Source: Acidimicrobiales bacterium (GTDB taxonomy: Bacteria > Actinomycetota > Acidimicrobiia > Acidimicrobiales > Acidimicrobilacustridaceae). From it: 64,000 nucleotides of DNA. The stretch is taken from positions 1-64,000 of the forward strand of contig JAGYKS010000026.1 in NCBI GenBank assembly GCA_018401565.1, given 5' to 3'. Under the pieces are notes generated by a model that worked only from the letters and a program-made list of their open reading frames with translations, was not told the origin of the DNA and did not search any database. How positions within the stretch are numbered: position 1 is the stretch's first letter; every line of letters begins with the position of its first letter. This document shows positions 1 to 9,111 of this stretch, piece by piece. A program made the position numbers and the translations under genes.

Positions 1-524
1 GAGCGACTTCGATACTTGGTCAGCGCAATGGATTCAAGAAGTCTCGACTCCCAAAGGAGCGAGAACTGCAGGGCATTGACACGGAGCCAGAACATAGCAA
101 TTCTGGTTCTGGCAGAAGTAAGGGATGGGAAGGTTCGTCCGGGACAGCTAATCGACTTTACAGGCTGAGCGACAGCATCGGACTCGGGGGACCAAGATGC
201 TGAGAGTGTCTTCAACTCCAACAGCGAGGCTCGCCAGTCAGTTCAATCACCATCCGAAGAGCCCTGTATCGGTCCGTTTCCCACGATGATGCGGCAATGG
301 GTGAGCCGGAATCCTTTCCGTGCGCCAAGCAGAGAGTTCCGTTTCATCCCCGGAAATCAGGTACTGGTAGTCGTGGGCATCGGAGACTCAGGCGAGTTGC
401 TTGTCACCCAAACGACGTACCTCGGGTACTTCTTCAGCATCCACACGTCTCTGAACCACTCGCCTTGTACCTTGATCGCGGATCGCGTGCCGTGGCAGAG
501 CGCGTAGCTAGAAGTCACGGCAGG
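1..524. other. Left-edge region with no recognised gene
   Basis: Short open frames exist on both strands (for example plus 286-507 and minus 357-686), but none has a ribosome-binding site, a recognisable family motif or a convincing length. Base composition is more A+T-rich than the housekeeping part of the window. It is the flank into which the first IS21-like element inserted; the sequence acggcagg next to the element at 517-524 is repeated on its other side. Confidence 0.5.
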
Positions 525-545
525 TGTCCATGGCCGGCTGAGAAA

Positions 546-620
546 GTCCCCACTGGTGGCCAGATGAGGTCCCCGTTGGTGGCCACGGGAAGTCCCCGTT
601 GGTGGCCATGGGAAGTCCCC
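546..620 (+). repeat. Four terminal repeats with 23-bp period at left end of IS21-like element 1
   Basis: The motif gtccccNNtggtggcca starts at 546, 569 and 592, with a fourth partial copy (gtcccc) at 615: three identical 23-bp steps, about two helical turns each. IS21-family ends are known to carry multiple short repeats that bind the transposase, and this array fits that. The right end has the complementary motif at 2965-2981 with partial copies at 2954 and 2989. Confidence 0.8.
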
Positions 621-709
621 ACCTCTCACTGAAGCATCCACTTGAGGTGTCCCTCGGCCGGTCACGGTGTCGGTGTCTAGCCACATCGCTGCGACCGAGG
701 GACTGCTCC

Positions 710-2161
710 ATGAAATCAGTGAGGGAACGTATGGACATCAATGCCGCCTACCGGGAGGTAGGCACGTATCGGGGCGCCGCCGAGATATGCGGCACTACGC
801 ACAAGACCGTGAAGCGAGTCGTCGAGGCCTCTGAGCGGGCGGGGCCACCTGAGCGGGTGGTGCATAACTACGACGGTGTGCGTGCCATCGTCGCGGAGCG
901 GGTCGCGAAGACCCAGGGCCGGATCACTGCAAAGCGTTTGCTGCCGGTCGCGATCGCTGCGGGCTATGCCGGGTCGGCCCGGAACTTCCGGCGTCTGGTC
1001 GCCGAGGTGAAGGCGACATGGCGGGTCGATCATCATCGTGGCCGGCGCCCGGGGTGTGGGCACCCGGCGATGTGTTGGTGTTCGATTGGGGTGAGATCGG
1101 TTCGCTCTACGTGTTCTGCGCGGTGCTGGCGTGGAGCCGGTGGCGGTTCGTGTACTTCGCTGACAACCTCGGCTCGGCCGCCACGCTCGGGGCGCTGGCA
1201 GCTTGTTTCGAAGAACTGGGCGGGGTGCCCGCACCGCGCTGACCGATCGGATGGGCTGTTTGAAGGGCGGCACCGTTGCGGGTGTCATGGTCCCGACCGC
1301 GGACTACGTCCGGTTCGCCACCCATTACGGGTTCCGACCCGATTTCTGTGAGGGTGCTGACCCTGCGTCGAAGGGGATCGTGGAGAACTTGGTCGGCTAC
1401 GTGAAGTCCGATTTGATGATCCCCGCCGAGCTCACCGCCAGCGATCTTGCCGCAGCGAACGCGGCCGGTCGGTTGTGGTGTCTGGAGGTGAACGCTGCGG
1501 TCCATTCCGAGATCGCTGCGGTCCCCGCCGAGCGGCTACTCACCGAGGGCCCGTTGCTGGGCCCGTTGCCGTCGCTGCGAGCTCAGATCGGCAAGCTCAC
1601 GGTCCGGCAAGGTCGACCGGCTGTCGTGCATCCGGTTCGGGTCGGCTCGCTACTCGGTCCCAACCCGCCACATCGGCCGTCAGGTTGAGGTCCGTGTCAC
1701 CGACGGTGTCGTCCAGGTCGTGTCGTTAGGGGCGGTGATCGCCGAGCACGCCGTTGTTTCACCTGGTGAGGCGTCTGTGAACGATGACCACTACGGCGGG
1801 GAAAGGCCTGGGCCCCGTCGGGCCGTTCGCCCCAAGACCACTGCCGAGATCGCGTTCTGTGCCCTCGGTCCGGTTGCGGAGGCGTTCATCAAGGCCGCAG
1901 CTGCCACCGGGGCCACCAAACTGGCCGGCGACCTCGAGGAACTCGCCGGTCTCGAAGCCGCCCACGGCGCGCGCGCTGGTGATGGCCCTTGAGCGGGCGG
2001 TTCACTTCGGTCGGTTCCGGGCCCACGATGTCCGGTCGATCCTGGCCGCCGGGGCCACGGCGTTGCCCGCCCGACCCGGACCCGGCGACGCCCTCATCGT
2101 GGACCTGCCCGCCACGACGACACGTCCACTATCGGCCTACGCCATCGGTGAACGTACATGA
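710..2161 (+). CDS. istA: IstA-like transposase of IS21-like element 1 (frameshifted)
   Basis: Transposase that would cut and join the element ends. Reading starts at ATG 710 (MKSVRERMDINAAYREVG), giving a helix-turn-helix-like N-terminus (YRGAAEICGTTHKTVKRVVEA). The DDE-type core is then spread over several frames: VLVFDWGEIGSLYVF (about 1078-1120), ALTDRMGCLKGGTVAG (about 1240-1285) and DPASKGIVENLVGYVKSDL (about 1360-1420, the region holding the final acidic residue). The C-terminal part continues to the stop at 2161. At least three frame changes interrupt it; restored length would be about 480 residues, normal for IstA. It overlaps the downstream istB by ATGA. The frameshifts could be real decay or assembly indels like those elsewhere in the window. 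Confidence 0.7.
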
Positions 2162-2937
2162 CGGGCCCGACACCGACCTTGCCCGGCGATCTCGACGCCG
2201 GACTGCGACGTCTGCGGCTCGGCGCATGCGACAGCTCGCACCCGAGCTACTCGTCACCGCCAAGACCCAACGATGGGCACCCGAAGAGTTCCTCCGCACC
2301 CTCGTCGAGACCGAGATCGCTTCCCGCGACGCCTCCAACATCAGGGCCCGGCTCAAAGCCGCAGCGTTCCCCGTCACGAAAACCCTCGACGAGTTCGACG
2401 TCAAAGCATCGTCGATCAAACCGGCGACCCTGACTACCTCACCAGCCTCGAGTTCATCACCGCCCGAGAGAACGTCTGTCTGGTCGGCCCCGCCGGGACC
2501 GGCAAGAGCCACCTGCTCGTCGCTCTCGGTCACTGCAGCTATCGACGCCGGCCACCGGGTCCGATACTTCACCGCCGCCGAGGTCGTCGAGACCCTCTAC
2601 CGCGGACTCGCCGACAACTCGGTCGGCCGGGTCATCGACACGATCCTCAAAGCCGACCTGATCCTGATCGACGAGATCGGGTTCGCACCCCTCGACGACA
2701 ACGGCGCCCAACTGTTCTTCCGGCTCGTCGCCGCCGCCTACGAACGACGCTCACTCGGCATCGGATCGCACTGGCCCTTCGAAGAGTGGGGCCGGTTCCT
2801 ACCTGAACACACCACCGCCGTCAGCCTCCTCGACCGGCTGCTCCACCACGCCGTCGTCGTCGCCACCCAAGGCGAGTCCTACCGAATGAAACAAGCCCGA
2901 ACGAGAGCGACCACACCCGACGACCACCACCGCCTGA
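2158..2937 (+). CDS. istB: IstB-like AAA+ ATPase of IS21-like element 1 (two compensating frame changes)
   Basis: Helper ATPase that loads and regulates IstA on target DNA. It starts at ATG 2158, overlapping the istA stop. N-terminal residues such as RMRQLAPELLVTAKTQRW lie in one frame. The Walker A segment VGPAGTGKSHLLVALGH (about 2480-2530) is in a second frame, and AGHRVRYFTAAEVVETLY and the Walker B LILIDEIGF (about 2660-2690) return to the first. The tail RLLHHAVVVATQGESYR matches the IstB C-terminal signature. If the last frame change lies near 2930, translation ends at TGA 2935-2937, in the same frame as the start codon; otherwise the frame runs on past the element end, which is unlikely. 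Confidence 0.7.
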
Positions 2938-3007
2938 AAACCCATCGAGAGGTGGGGACTTTCGTGGCCACCAGCGGGGACTTCAACTTGGCCATTGACG
3001 GCAGGTG

Positions 3008-3469
3008 CGCTGGGCGATCGGCAAAGCGGGACGGGTTGGACGGACTTAGGGCCTTGAGTGGCGACGTCTTCTCTCATTCGGTCTTAAGAGGGGTGGAGGC
3101 TCTTGGTGCCACTCGACCCTACCGCCGGGATTTCCGGCGTAGTGGTCCCTCCGTGGCGATGGCAGAGAGCAAATGATTGTGCTCCGTCGCAACACTTCGT
3201 AGCGATTAATCCAGCGATCTGGACGCTTCCCATTGACGGGCGGTATCGCACGTCTTGATCACCCGGACGGCTGGAAGCCGATCTAATCCATGAATCCCGA
3301 GACGAGTTGCCACTCGAGACTTCAGAGGTCGAATCACTCTGACTGGAAACCTCTTTGCTTTCTACCCCGGGAGAGTATCCGGGATTCCGCACGATCCCAG
3401 CTCCATCCGCCGGAGCGGCATGAATATCGCCCGCAGCCGACTATGACACCAGCGGCAGCTGGTCACAGG
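3008..3469. other. Intergenic flank right of IS21-like element 1
   Basis: No open frame here has start signals or family motifs. The long frame that crosses from the istB region to 3176 is a read-through of the transposon end. A minus-strand frame at 3084-3392 has no recognisable content. Confidence 0.4.
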
Positions 3470-3745
3470 AGGACATTCTCAACCTCATCTCAAGACAATT
3501 GAGATCCAAAAGTTCTATGAGACCAGTTCCGTTGATTTGATTCGAATTGACAGTGCCGAGCATGTCATTTCCGACCTTGCTCGACTCGGTGAACCCGTTG
3601 CAGAGGTGCTAATTCACGCTGTTGCGGCAAGCCTTCCTCTGAAAAGGCCGAGTCGTTTCGAACAGCTATCTTAGCGGGCGCCCTAAGTGGCTCTGCCAGA
3701 CCCCTTGCTACAGCCGGATTCCCACGGAGGACTGGAAGTGCCTAA
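3470..3745 (+). CDS. 3' part of an unrecognised gene, translationally coupled to the next (frameshifted)
   Basis: From about 3490 one frame reads IEIQKFYETSSVDLIRID then VISDLARLGEPVAEVLIHAV, and after a frame change near 3660 continues AILAGALSGSARPLATAGF to a TAA at 3743-3745. The composition is protein-like, with amphipathic helices, and the stop overlaps the GTG start of the following gene by 8 bp. That suggests two genes of one transcript. An AGGAGG at about 3468-3473 could serve an upstream start, but no in-frame start codon is obvious. Function unknown. Confidence 0.3.
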
Positions 3746-4709
3746 TCAAGTATCTGAAACTGATGCGACCCCTTGAGGCGCGATTTGCCTCCAATATGCT
3801 CCGGCGGTTCCCCTGGCTCAAGGAGCAGCTCGATCAGGTCCCAGCGGGTCTCGAGAGCCTTGATGAACAAGGCGATAGCGATCTGGAAGCTGTGGTGCGC
3901 TGGGTCGTCAGCCTTCTCATAGAGTATCGAAATTCAGTTTCCTCAATGCTCCGGACCGAGCTGAACGGTGTAGATCCTTCACGTCTACTTGAAGCACTGG
4001 TTTACCAACTTGCCTCGATTGGGTTCAGTGATCAATCAGACCGCATCAAAAGAGTTCTCGAATCGCTAAAATATCAAGAGGATCAATCGCGTGGAACCTT
4101 CAAGAATATGGTTGAGGTAGCTCTCAGTGATCTACTGGCCGAATTGACAACTAATGATAGCTTCGAAACCGGACCGGGCGATCTGGTGGGAGTCTTGGAC
4201 GACGAGAATCGCATAGCGTCCACACGTTTATGGCGTGATGCATGGCTGCTTTTATTTTGCAGTCTGCTCTGGACCTACGAGCGCGACCGGTCGGCGGGAG
4301 TCGGTGAATTAGCACTGGGTCCCGATTTTCGAGATGTACGATATTACCTCGGACCCGTTCGGTCTCTTCTTCCGTTCACGGGCAATCATTGCGAGTCCGG
4401 TGACCTCCATTGCGCAAACAAATATTGGTCTCCAGTTCGCACTGTCAGCACGTCATTCGTTCCCCGAAAATGCAGGTATTCATCACACCTGTGCCATTTA
4501 CTACCTTCGCCGAGCAAGTCTGGTTGCTGATGGACCCGCAACAACAGGCATGCTCCAGCAGGGTCCTGGAAGCTGTCGGTGTAGCTCTACTTCTCGACTC
4601 GGTGTTTGCTGGCTTCTATGTCACTAAGGCCAAACTTCTATGGGAAGCTGGGATCCCGGGACGAGGCCATAAGCAATCTTCAATCAGCGATCGAATTGCA
4701 GCGCTATGA
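3738..4709 (+). CDS. Unrecognised protein in A+T-richer accessory patch (frameshifted)
   Basis: A clear ribosome-binding site (GGAGG 3726-3730) precedes GTG 3738, which opens MPNQVSETDATP. One base change in the run of C at about 3770 joins this to a long frame, LEARFASNMLRRFPWLKEQL, running to about 4390. That frame is rich in acidic and leucine helices (VVRWVVSLLIEYRNSV, RLLEALVYQLASIGF, LWRDAWLLLFCSLLWTYERDR). After about 4390 the frame changes again, and segments such as TTFAEQVWLLMDPQQQ and VLEAVGVALLLDSVFAGFY continue towards 4709. I do not recognise the family. Codon usage is less G+C-biased than in the housekeeping genes, consistent with acquired DNA. End coordinate uncertain. Confidence 0.4.
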
Positions 4710-4819
4710 CACAGAATTGGCAGCGGAGCGGTTCGACGAAGTGGATAGATCTCCTTGATACCTGGCAGCTGAACTAATTGCGGAATTCGCAGAGTCGGGC
4801 CATTACACAACAAGCCAAG

Positions 4820-5526
4820 TAAAGTCAGGTCATTGGCTCGATGACCATTGCAACCAGATCGTCGCTCTTGTTCCAGCGGGGAACTTTCGGCACGCTGAAT
4901 CGTTGGATTCAGCCTCACGTACGGCGCTTGCGGCCAGGGCAATACGTTCAGGCCGGTCAAGGGGAATAGCCCATTCCCAGCATTCAAAAAGACGCTTACC
5001 ACGAGCAAACCCGTCCGAGGCCAGAACTGAGCGTTCGATCTGATCAACATGCCCCACGATGGCGTGTGATGCAGCGTCAGGGTCAAGTGCAGCAACCCAG
5101 TAACCGCCTTCGGTGTTCATTTTCTTGAGCCTATGTGCGGCCAAAAGGGGTCGCACATCCTCCATAGCGAGGGAATGGTCTGCGCCCCCCTCAATGAGTG
5201 CACTTAGACGGCTTGACGCCTCAGTGTTCAAGTCGTCCGGACGATCATCAGTAATCTCGCAGATTTCTGCCTTGCCGGAAGACCAGGGAGACATCGGCCA
5301 ACACCAGATAGTCCACCCTCTGTTTGCCGAACCTGACAATGCCGACGGCAGCGGAGGGTGGGACGTCAGGCGTGTCAACCCAGCTGTGCTGCGCGCCAGC
5401 AGCGACGTCAACAATGACCTCCGCAAGGAGGTCGCTCAGGGAAACCGAGGAAGATGCTCGCCTCCGCAGACCCGAATCGAGCAGTCCAACGAGCCACATC
5501 GCATCAGAAGGGAATTTTGGGAACAA
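4820..5526 (-). CDS. PP2C-type serine/threonine phosphatase-like protein (frameshifted, possibly a remnant)
   Basis: Two minus-strand frames join near 5250. The first reads VDTPDVPPSAAVGIVRFGKQRVDYLVLADVSLVF, matching the N-terminal part of small bacterial PP2C proteins where a metal-binding aspartate sits in a V-x-x-D-V/G strand. The second continues EICEITDDRPDDLN, then GGYWVAALDPDAASHAIVG, RSVLASDGFARGKRLFECWEW and AVREAESNDSACRKFP. The order GGYW...P-x-A-A...ASDG...VREAE-x-D-P is characteristic of that family; the expected C-terminal HDDAT motif is not preserved (GTRATIWLQW). It would remove phosphate from proteins in a signalling pair, but no partner kinase is visible. Assignment is by motif recall only. 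Confidence 0.45.
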
Positions 5527-5694
5527 CTCGGCTTGAACTCAATGCCGTAGCCCCGTCAATGACCCAAGCAAGCGAACCTTCAAGCCCACATCGGTCCTCG
5601 CGTTTGGCCTATCGCCAGGCAGAGTCACAGACGAAATTAATTGCCACACCCTCTTAATCTAGCGTCACCTTGCTTGTCGGAGGTGCGTGCATGC
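5527..5694. other. Short intergenic flank left of IS21 element 2
   Basis: No gene is supported. It separates the PP2C-like gene from the left terminus of IS21 element 2. No target-site duplication is visible between this flank and the sequence after 8018. Confidence 0.4.
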
Positions 5695-5774
5695 TGTGAG
5701 CGCTGATCGAAAGTCGCGATTGATGCTGGACGAAAGTCGCGGTGGGTCGAGGTTCTGACTGGTGGTTGCTGAGG

Positions 5775-6563
5775 TTAGCGGGCTGCTCCTGGTCCGGGGT
5801 TGGTTGTGGCGATTTCGAGGCCGTTGTGCTCGCGTAGACGCCAGCTGGGTCCTTTGATGTTGAACACGATGGCGTTGTGCATGAGGCGGTCGAGGACGGC
5901 GGCTGCGACGACGGTGTCGCCGAAGATGGTGCCCCAGTCGGGCAGTCCTCGGTTGGTGGTGACGATGGTCGGGTGGCCTTTTTCGTAGCGGGTGTTGACG
6001 ACTTGGAAGAACACGCTGCTGGCTTCGGTGCCGCCGATGGGGAGCAACCCGACGTCGTCGATGACAAGCACCGTCGGAGCGGTGAAGGCTTTCATCTTCG
6101 ACGCCAGGTTGCCTTCGATCGATGCGCTGACCAGGGTGCGGCACAGGTTGTCGGCGGTGGTGAAGTAGCCGCGGTAGCCGGCCTCGACCGCGATGGTGGC
6201 GAGGGCGACAGCGAGGTGGGTTTTGCCGCAGCCGGGTTGACCGAGAAACAAGATGGGTCGGTTCTCGTCGATGAACCGCAACGTCGCCAGGTCCTCGACC
6301 AGTTTGCGATCAACTGATGGTTGGAAGTCGTAGTCGAAGTCGTCGATGCTGCGCCGGTGAGGGAACCTGGCGTAACGCAGTCGGGCAGCGAGGCGACGGT
6401 CGCGATCTGCGGTGGCTTGCTCGGCAACGAGTCGGGCGAGGAACTCGATGTGCGACCACTCCTCGACTCTGGCTTGCTCAGCGAGGGTGGCGAACACACC
6501 CGCAGCAGCGTCCAACTTCAGGTAGCCGAGGTCGGTTTTGATCTGTTCGTAGAGGCTGTTCAT
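5775..6563 (-). CDS. istB: IstB, AAA+ helper ATPase of IS21 element 2
   Basis: A 262-residue protein, normal for IstB. It opens MNSLYEQIKTDLGYLKLDAA, followed by the family segment HIEFLARLVAEQATADRDRRL. Walker A is LGQPGCGKTHLAVALA (around residue 105-120), Walker B is VLVIDDVGLLPIGG, and a sensor-1-like TIVTTNRGLPDWG and C-terminal VLDRLMHNAIVFNIKGPSWRLRE follow. It is nearly identical to the copy at 31,948-32,736, but the two proteins diverge abruptly in the last six residues. Its start overlaps the istA stop by 4 bp, implying coupled translation. It assembles on DNA and directs IstA to target sites. Confidence 0.95.
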   Translation of the reverse strand: MNSLYEQIKTDLGYLKLDAAAGVFATLAEQARVEEWSHIEFLARLVAEQATADRDRRLAARLRYARFPHRRSIDDFDYDFQPSVDRKLVEDLATLRFIDENRPILFLGQPGCGKTHLAVALATIAVEAGYRGYFTTADNLCRTLVSASIEGNLASKMKAFTAPTVLVIDDVGLLPIGGTEASSVFFQVVNTRYEKGHPTIVTTNRGLPDWGTIFGDTVVAAAVLDRLMHNAIVFNIKGPSWRLREHNGLEIATTNPGPGAAR

Positions 6564-7870
6564 CCGACGTCTTTCGTGTCGATGTCGAGCCGGTAGCGGG
6601 CGTCGAGATCGACCGGGTCAACGTCGTAGTCACCATTGAGTTCCAGGCGGCCGGCGACGTGTTCGTCGTCGTGGTCGGCGATGAGTCGCAGGTCGGGCCG
6701 GTCGCTGTTCCAGCCGAGCGCGAGCGCTTGCGCGGCGGCGCGATGCTCGGGGTTCCACACGTCGATGCGCCTGCCGGCGACGAGACGGTGGGCGGCGATG
6801 AGTCGGCCGGCGAGGCGGATCTCAACGTTGACACCGTTGACTTTGCGGCGGATCTCGACTTTGTGACCCAACGCTGAAGGTGGCACCGAGTAGCGGTTGG
6901 CGTCGATCGACACGAACGGCAACACGTTATGAACCCGCCGCACTTCCACGTAGTCTGAGTCGAACCGCACCCTGGGCAACGCCCCGAGGAAATCACGCTC
7001 GACGCTGAGTCGGGCGGTTGGTGGCGCACCGGTGGTGCGTGACTCGACAGCATGCACCCTCTCGTCAAGCCATACAGCTGCCCGCCGGTTCAAATCGTCA
7101 AGGTCGACCGGTATGCCGTCATATTCGACCTCCGGTAGGAACGTCTCACGCAAAGACCGGAACGGACGCTCGACTTTGCCTTTGCGTTTCGCGTCGCCGG
7201 CCTGACACGACGTGATCTTCGTTGAGTGATGCGCTGCGAACCCCACCGTCGGTGCGTGTAACTCGAACCGCCTGCCCTGGGATCGGCCGAGTGCACCCAT
7301 CCGATCAGTGCGACACGTCGCTGGAACCCCACCAACAGCATCGAAGAAACGGGTGATGCCTTCGAAGGTGTGATGCCGATCCTGAGACGTCGTGAACCAC
7401 CACATCCGGTAACGCGACCACGACAAGATCATCCCGAAACACACCAGATTGATGCCCCAACCGAACCTCGGTGCCCACGAAGACAAGTCACAAAAGTCGA
7501 ATTGGGCTTCCTCACCTGGATCGGTATGGATCGGCACCGACACCGCATCAGCTGCCCGGAACCTCGGGCCGCGCATATCGCGCAACACGTCGGTCACTGT
7601 CGAATAGCCACCCACGAAACCCTCAGCACGAAGTTTGTTGAACACCGAGACACCCTGCAACCGCGGGAACTTCGTGATCATCACCTCGATCCGTTCACAC
7701 CAATGAGGTGTCATCACCGGTGACGGCGAAACCCGCAGTGACGGCGGACCATGCTTCAAATACTTGCTGACCGTCGCCGGGTGGACCCCGGCCTCTTTTG
7801 CGATCTCAGTGATCGTCCAACCCTGTGCATACAGATCTGTCATCTTCATGTACGTCTCCTGGGACATCAT
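6560..7870 (-). CDS. istA: IstA, IS21-family transposase of element 2
   Basis: The start is taken at the ATG ATG pair ending at 7870 (MMSQETYMKMTDLYAQGW), because the open frame upstream runs into the element terminus; this gives about 436 residues. The N-terminal helix-turn-helix reads TITEIAKEAGVHPATVSKYL. The integrase core has aspartates in DPGEEAQFDFCDL and in VPATCRTDRMGAL, and the late acidic residue in AKRKGKVERPFRSL. A beta-strand-rich C-terminal domain follows (NRYSVPPSALGHKVEIRRK). The downstream istB overlaps by 4 bp. Compared with the copy at 30,655, only the N-terminal DNA-binding part differs strongly. Confidence 0.95.
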   Translation of the reverse strand: MMSQETYMKMTDLYAQGWTITEIAKEAGVHPATVSKYLKHGPPSLRVSPSPVMTPHWCERIEVMITKFPRLQGVSVFNKLRAEGFVGGYSTVTDVLRDMRGPRFRAADAVSVPIHTDPGEEAQFDFCDLSSWAPRFGWGINLVCFGMILSWSRYRMWWFTTSQDRHHTFEGITRFFDAVGGVPATCRTDRMGALGRSQGRRFELHAPTVGFAAHHSTKITSCQAGDAKRKGKVERPFRSLRETFLPEVEYDGIPVDLDDLNRRAAVWLDERVHAVESRTTGAPPTARLSVERDFLGALPRVRFDSDYVEVRRVHNVLPFVSIDANRYSVPPSALGHKVEIRRKVNGVNVEIRLAGRLIAAHRLVAGRRIDVWNPEHRAAAQALALGWNSDRPDLRLIADHDDEHVAGRLELNGDYDVDPVDLDARYRLDIDTKDVG

Positions 7871-8018
7871 GGTGCGTGGCTCCTTCAGCTCGTGTCGTGC
7901 TTGGTCGCAAGACACGCTGAAGGAGCCACACACAAAATTGGTGGATGCCAGCCAGAAGACCCCGACATCACCGCGAAATTCAGCCAGCGCCAAACGCGAG
8001 AATCAACGAGCGCTCACA

Positions 8019-8406
8019 GGGCTGGTCCAAGGACGACACCACCAAAGTTCAGCTTGTTTAGACGCACCCTTTGCAGGACCTCGACAAATCCATTTCGAGG
8101 AACGTTCGTCCCTTAGGGGCTTACTTGGCGATCCCACATGACAACGAGTTTAGCGGCTCTTCGCGTTGGAGCGGGGTGAGATGACCCCCGTGTAATGGTC
8201 CATGTTTCGTGTACCCCTGAACGGGGGATCCCTCAACGGCACCACATCCAGTGCAGGCCCTCCAACAAACCCGGGCGATCCACTCAGTGGCCCCTCATGC
8301 AGCCCCAATAATCAATACTTGCCGGAACCAGAATCGCCGTGAGCAGGGTCCAGGGAACGGCCCGGTGTCGCCGAACATCTGCCGTGAATTCAGCCCGATG
8401 CCAGTA
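8019..8406. other. Intergenic region between IS21 element 2 and the glycan locus
   Basis: About 390 bp without a supported gene. I see no strong hairpin or start signal here; open frames lack recognisable content. Confidence 0.45.
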
Positions 8407-9006
8407 TCAATACGTCAGCCCTCGCCCAGACCTGATCAGCATCTGCTGTCCCCAAATGAAGACTGGCCATAGCCAAGGAGTTCGCTCGTCGTGAGTTCCA
8501 ACGAGGGAGCACCCCAGTCCAACTGCGCCATCGACACCTCCCGAAAAGCAACGTTGTAGCCAGCTACCTGCTCGCTGCACGTGATAGTCCCCGGTGACCC
8601 CGATCAACGAAGTCCACCCTCGGTCTTCAGCCAGTACCCCGAAAGCCACAGCCTCACCTCTCGTGCTGTCCTCCTCGGGAAAAAGGCACACCACTTCCAC
8701 GTCGCCCGAGAACCCCTCGCACCAGCCTTCGGCAGTCTCTGGTAGCTCGGTGGCGTTCAGCACCAGCACTGGCGCACGGCCGGCCTCAACCAGCTCTCGC
8801 CCCAGCGTGAAGCGCCCGTCCTCGCCGGCAAAAACCACAACGGCGTCGGCCCTTTCCGGCAATTCGTCCACTGGCGGATTGCGGATTCCCTGCACCGCAT
8901 CCCATACGAACCACGCCGAAGCCACCATGAACACCGTCATCAGCAACGACAGGGACCCCACGATGACACCCCAAGGCACCCGCCTCGGCTGTCGATCGGT
9001 GGTCAT
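8407..9006 (-). CDS. DUF218/YdcF (ElyC/SanA)-type membrane-anchored protein
   Basis: A 199-residue protein with a short basic cytoplasmic N-terminus (MTTDRQPRRVPWG), one membrane segment (about residues 13-36) and an outward domain. The domain begins ERADAVVVFAGEDGRFTLGRELVEAGRAPVLVL and includes ESTRGEA-like DSTRGEAVAFGVLAEDRGW and VTGDYHVQRAGSWLQRC, where the T-x-x-x-H-x-x-R-A pattern is the hallmark of the family. Such proteins influence cell-envelope polymer or lipid-carrier metabolism, which fits its place at the edge of a surface-glycan locus. The biochemical activity is not established by the sequence. It is transcribed divergently from the asparagine-synthetase-like gene at 9112. Confidence 0.75.
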   Translation of the reverse strand: MTTDRQPRRVPWGVIVGSLSLLMTVFMVASAWFVWDAVQGIRNPPVDELPERADAVVVFAGEDGRFTLGRELVEAGRAPVLVLNATELPETAEGWCEGFSGDVEVVCLFPEEDSTRGEAVAFGVLAEDRGWTSLIGVTGDYHVQRAGSWLQRCFSGGVDGAVGLGCSLVGTHDERTPWLWPVFIWGQQMLIRSGRGLTY

Positions 9007-9111
9007 GCAAGTAACCGTACCGGTAGCTCTCCATCCTTAAGCGATAGACCGGTAGCCCAACGGTGGGGACCCACCAGTGCGATCAGGCGCCGGTGGTAGC
9101 GTCGGAGCCGT

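Larger units (their letters stand above)
525..2997 (+). mobile_element. IS21-like element 1 (istA/istB type, frameshifted genes)
   Basis: About 2.5 kb element with an IstA-like transposase gene followed, with a 4-bp ATGA overlap, by an IstB-like AAA+ helper gene, which is the IS21 organisation. Both ends carry related inverted sequence: on the left gtccccNNtggtggcca is repeated with a 23-bp period, and on the right the complement (tggccaccagcggggac at 2965-2981, ggggac at 2954-2959) appears. The 8-10 bp sequence acggcagg(tg) lies directly outside the left end (517-526) and again at 2998-3007, as expected for a target-site duplication. The exact terminal bases are inferred from these repeats. 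The proteins are only distantly related to the other two IS21 copies in the window. Confidence 0.75.
5695..8018 (-). mobile_element. IS21 element 2, intact
   Basis: A 2.3-kb element on the minus strand with uninterrupted istA and istB overlapping by ATGA. Its termini are inverted copies of TGTGAGCGCT (5695-5704 on the plus strand, complement at 8009-8018). Internal repeats follow, for example gaaagtcgcg at about 5709 and 5734, with diverged complementary copies near 7975-8000. Because both genes are open and both ends are recognisable, this is the copy most likely to be active or to supply transposase for the truncated copy at 30,615-32,817. Confidence 0.85.
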
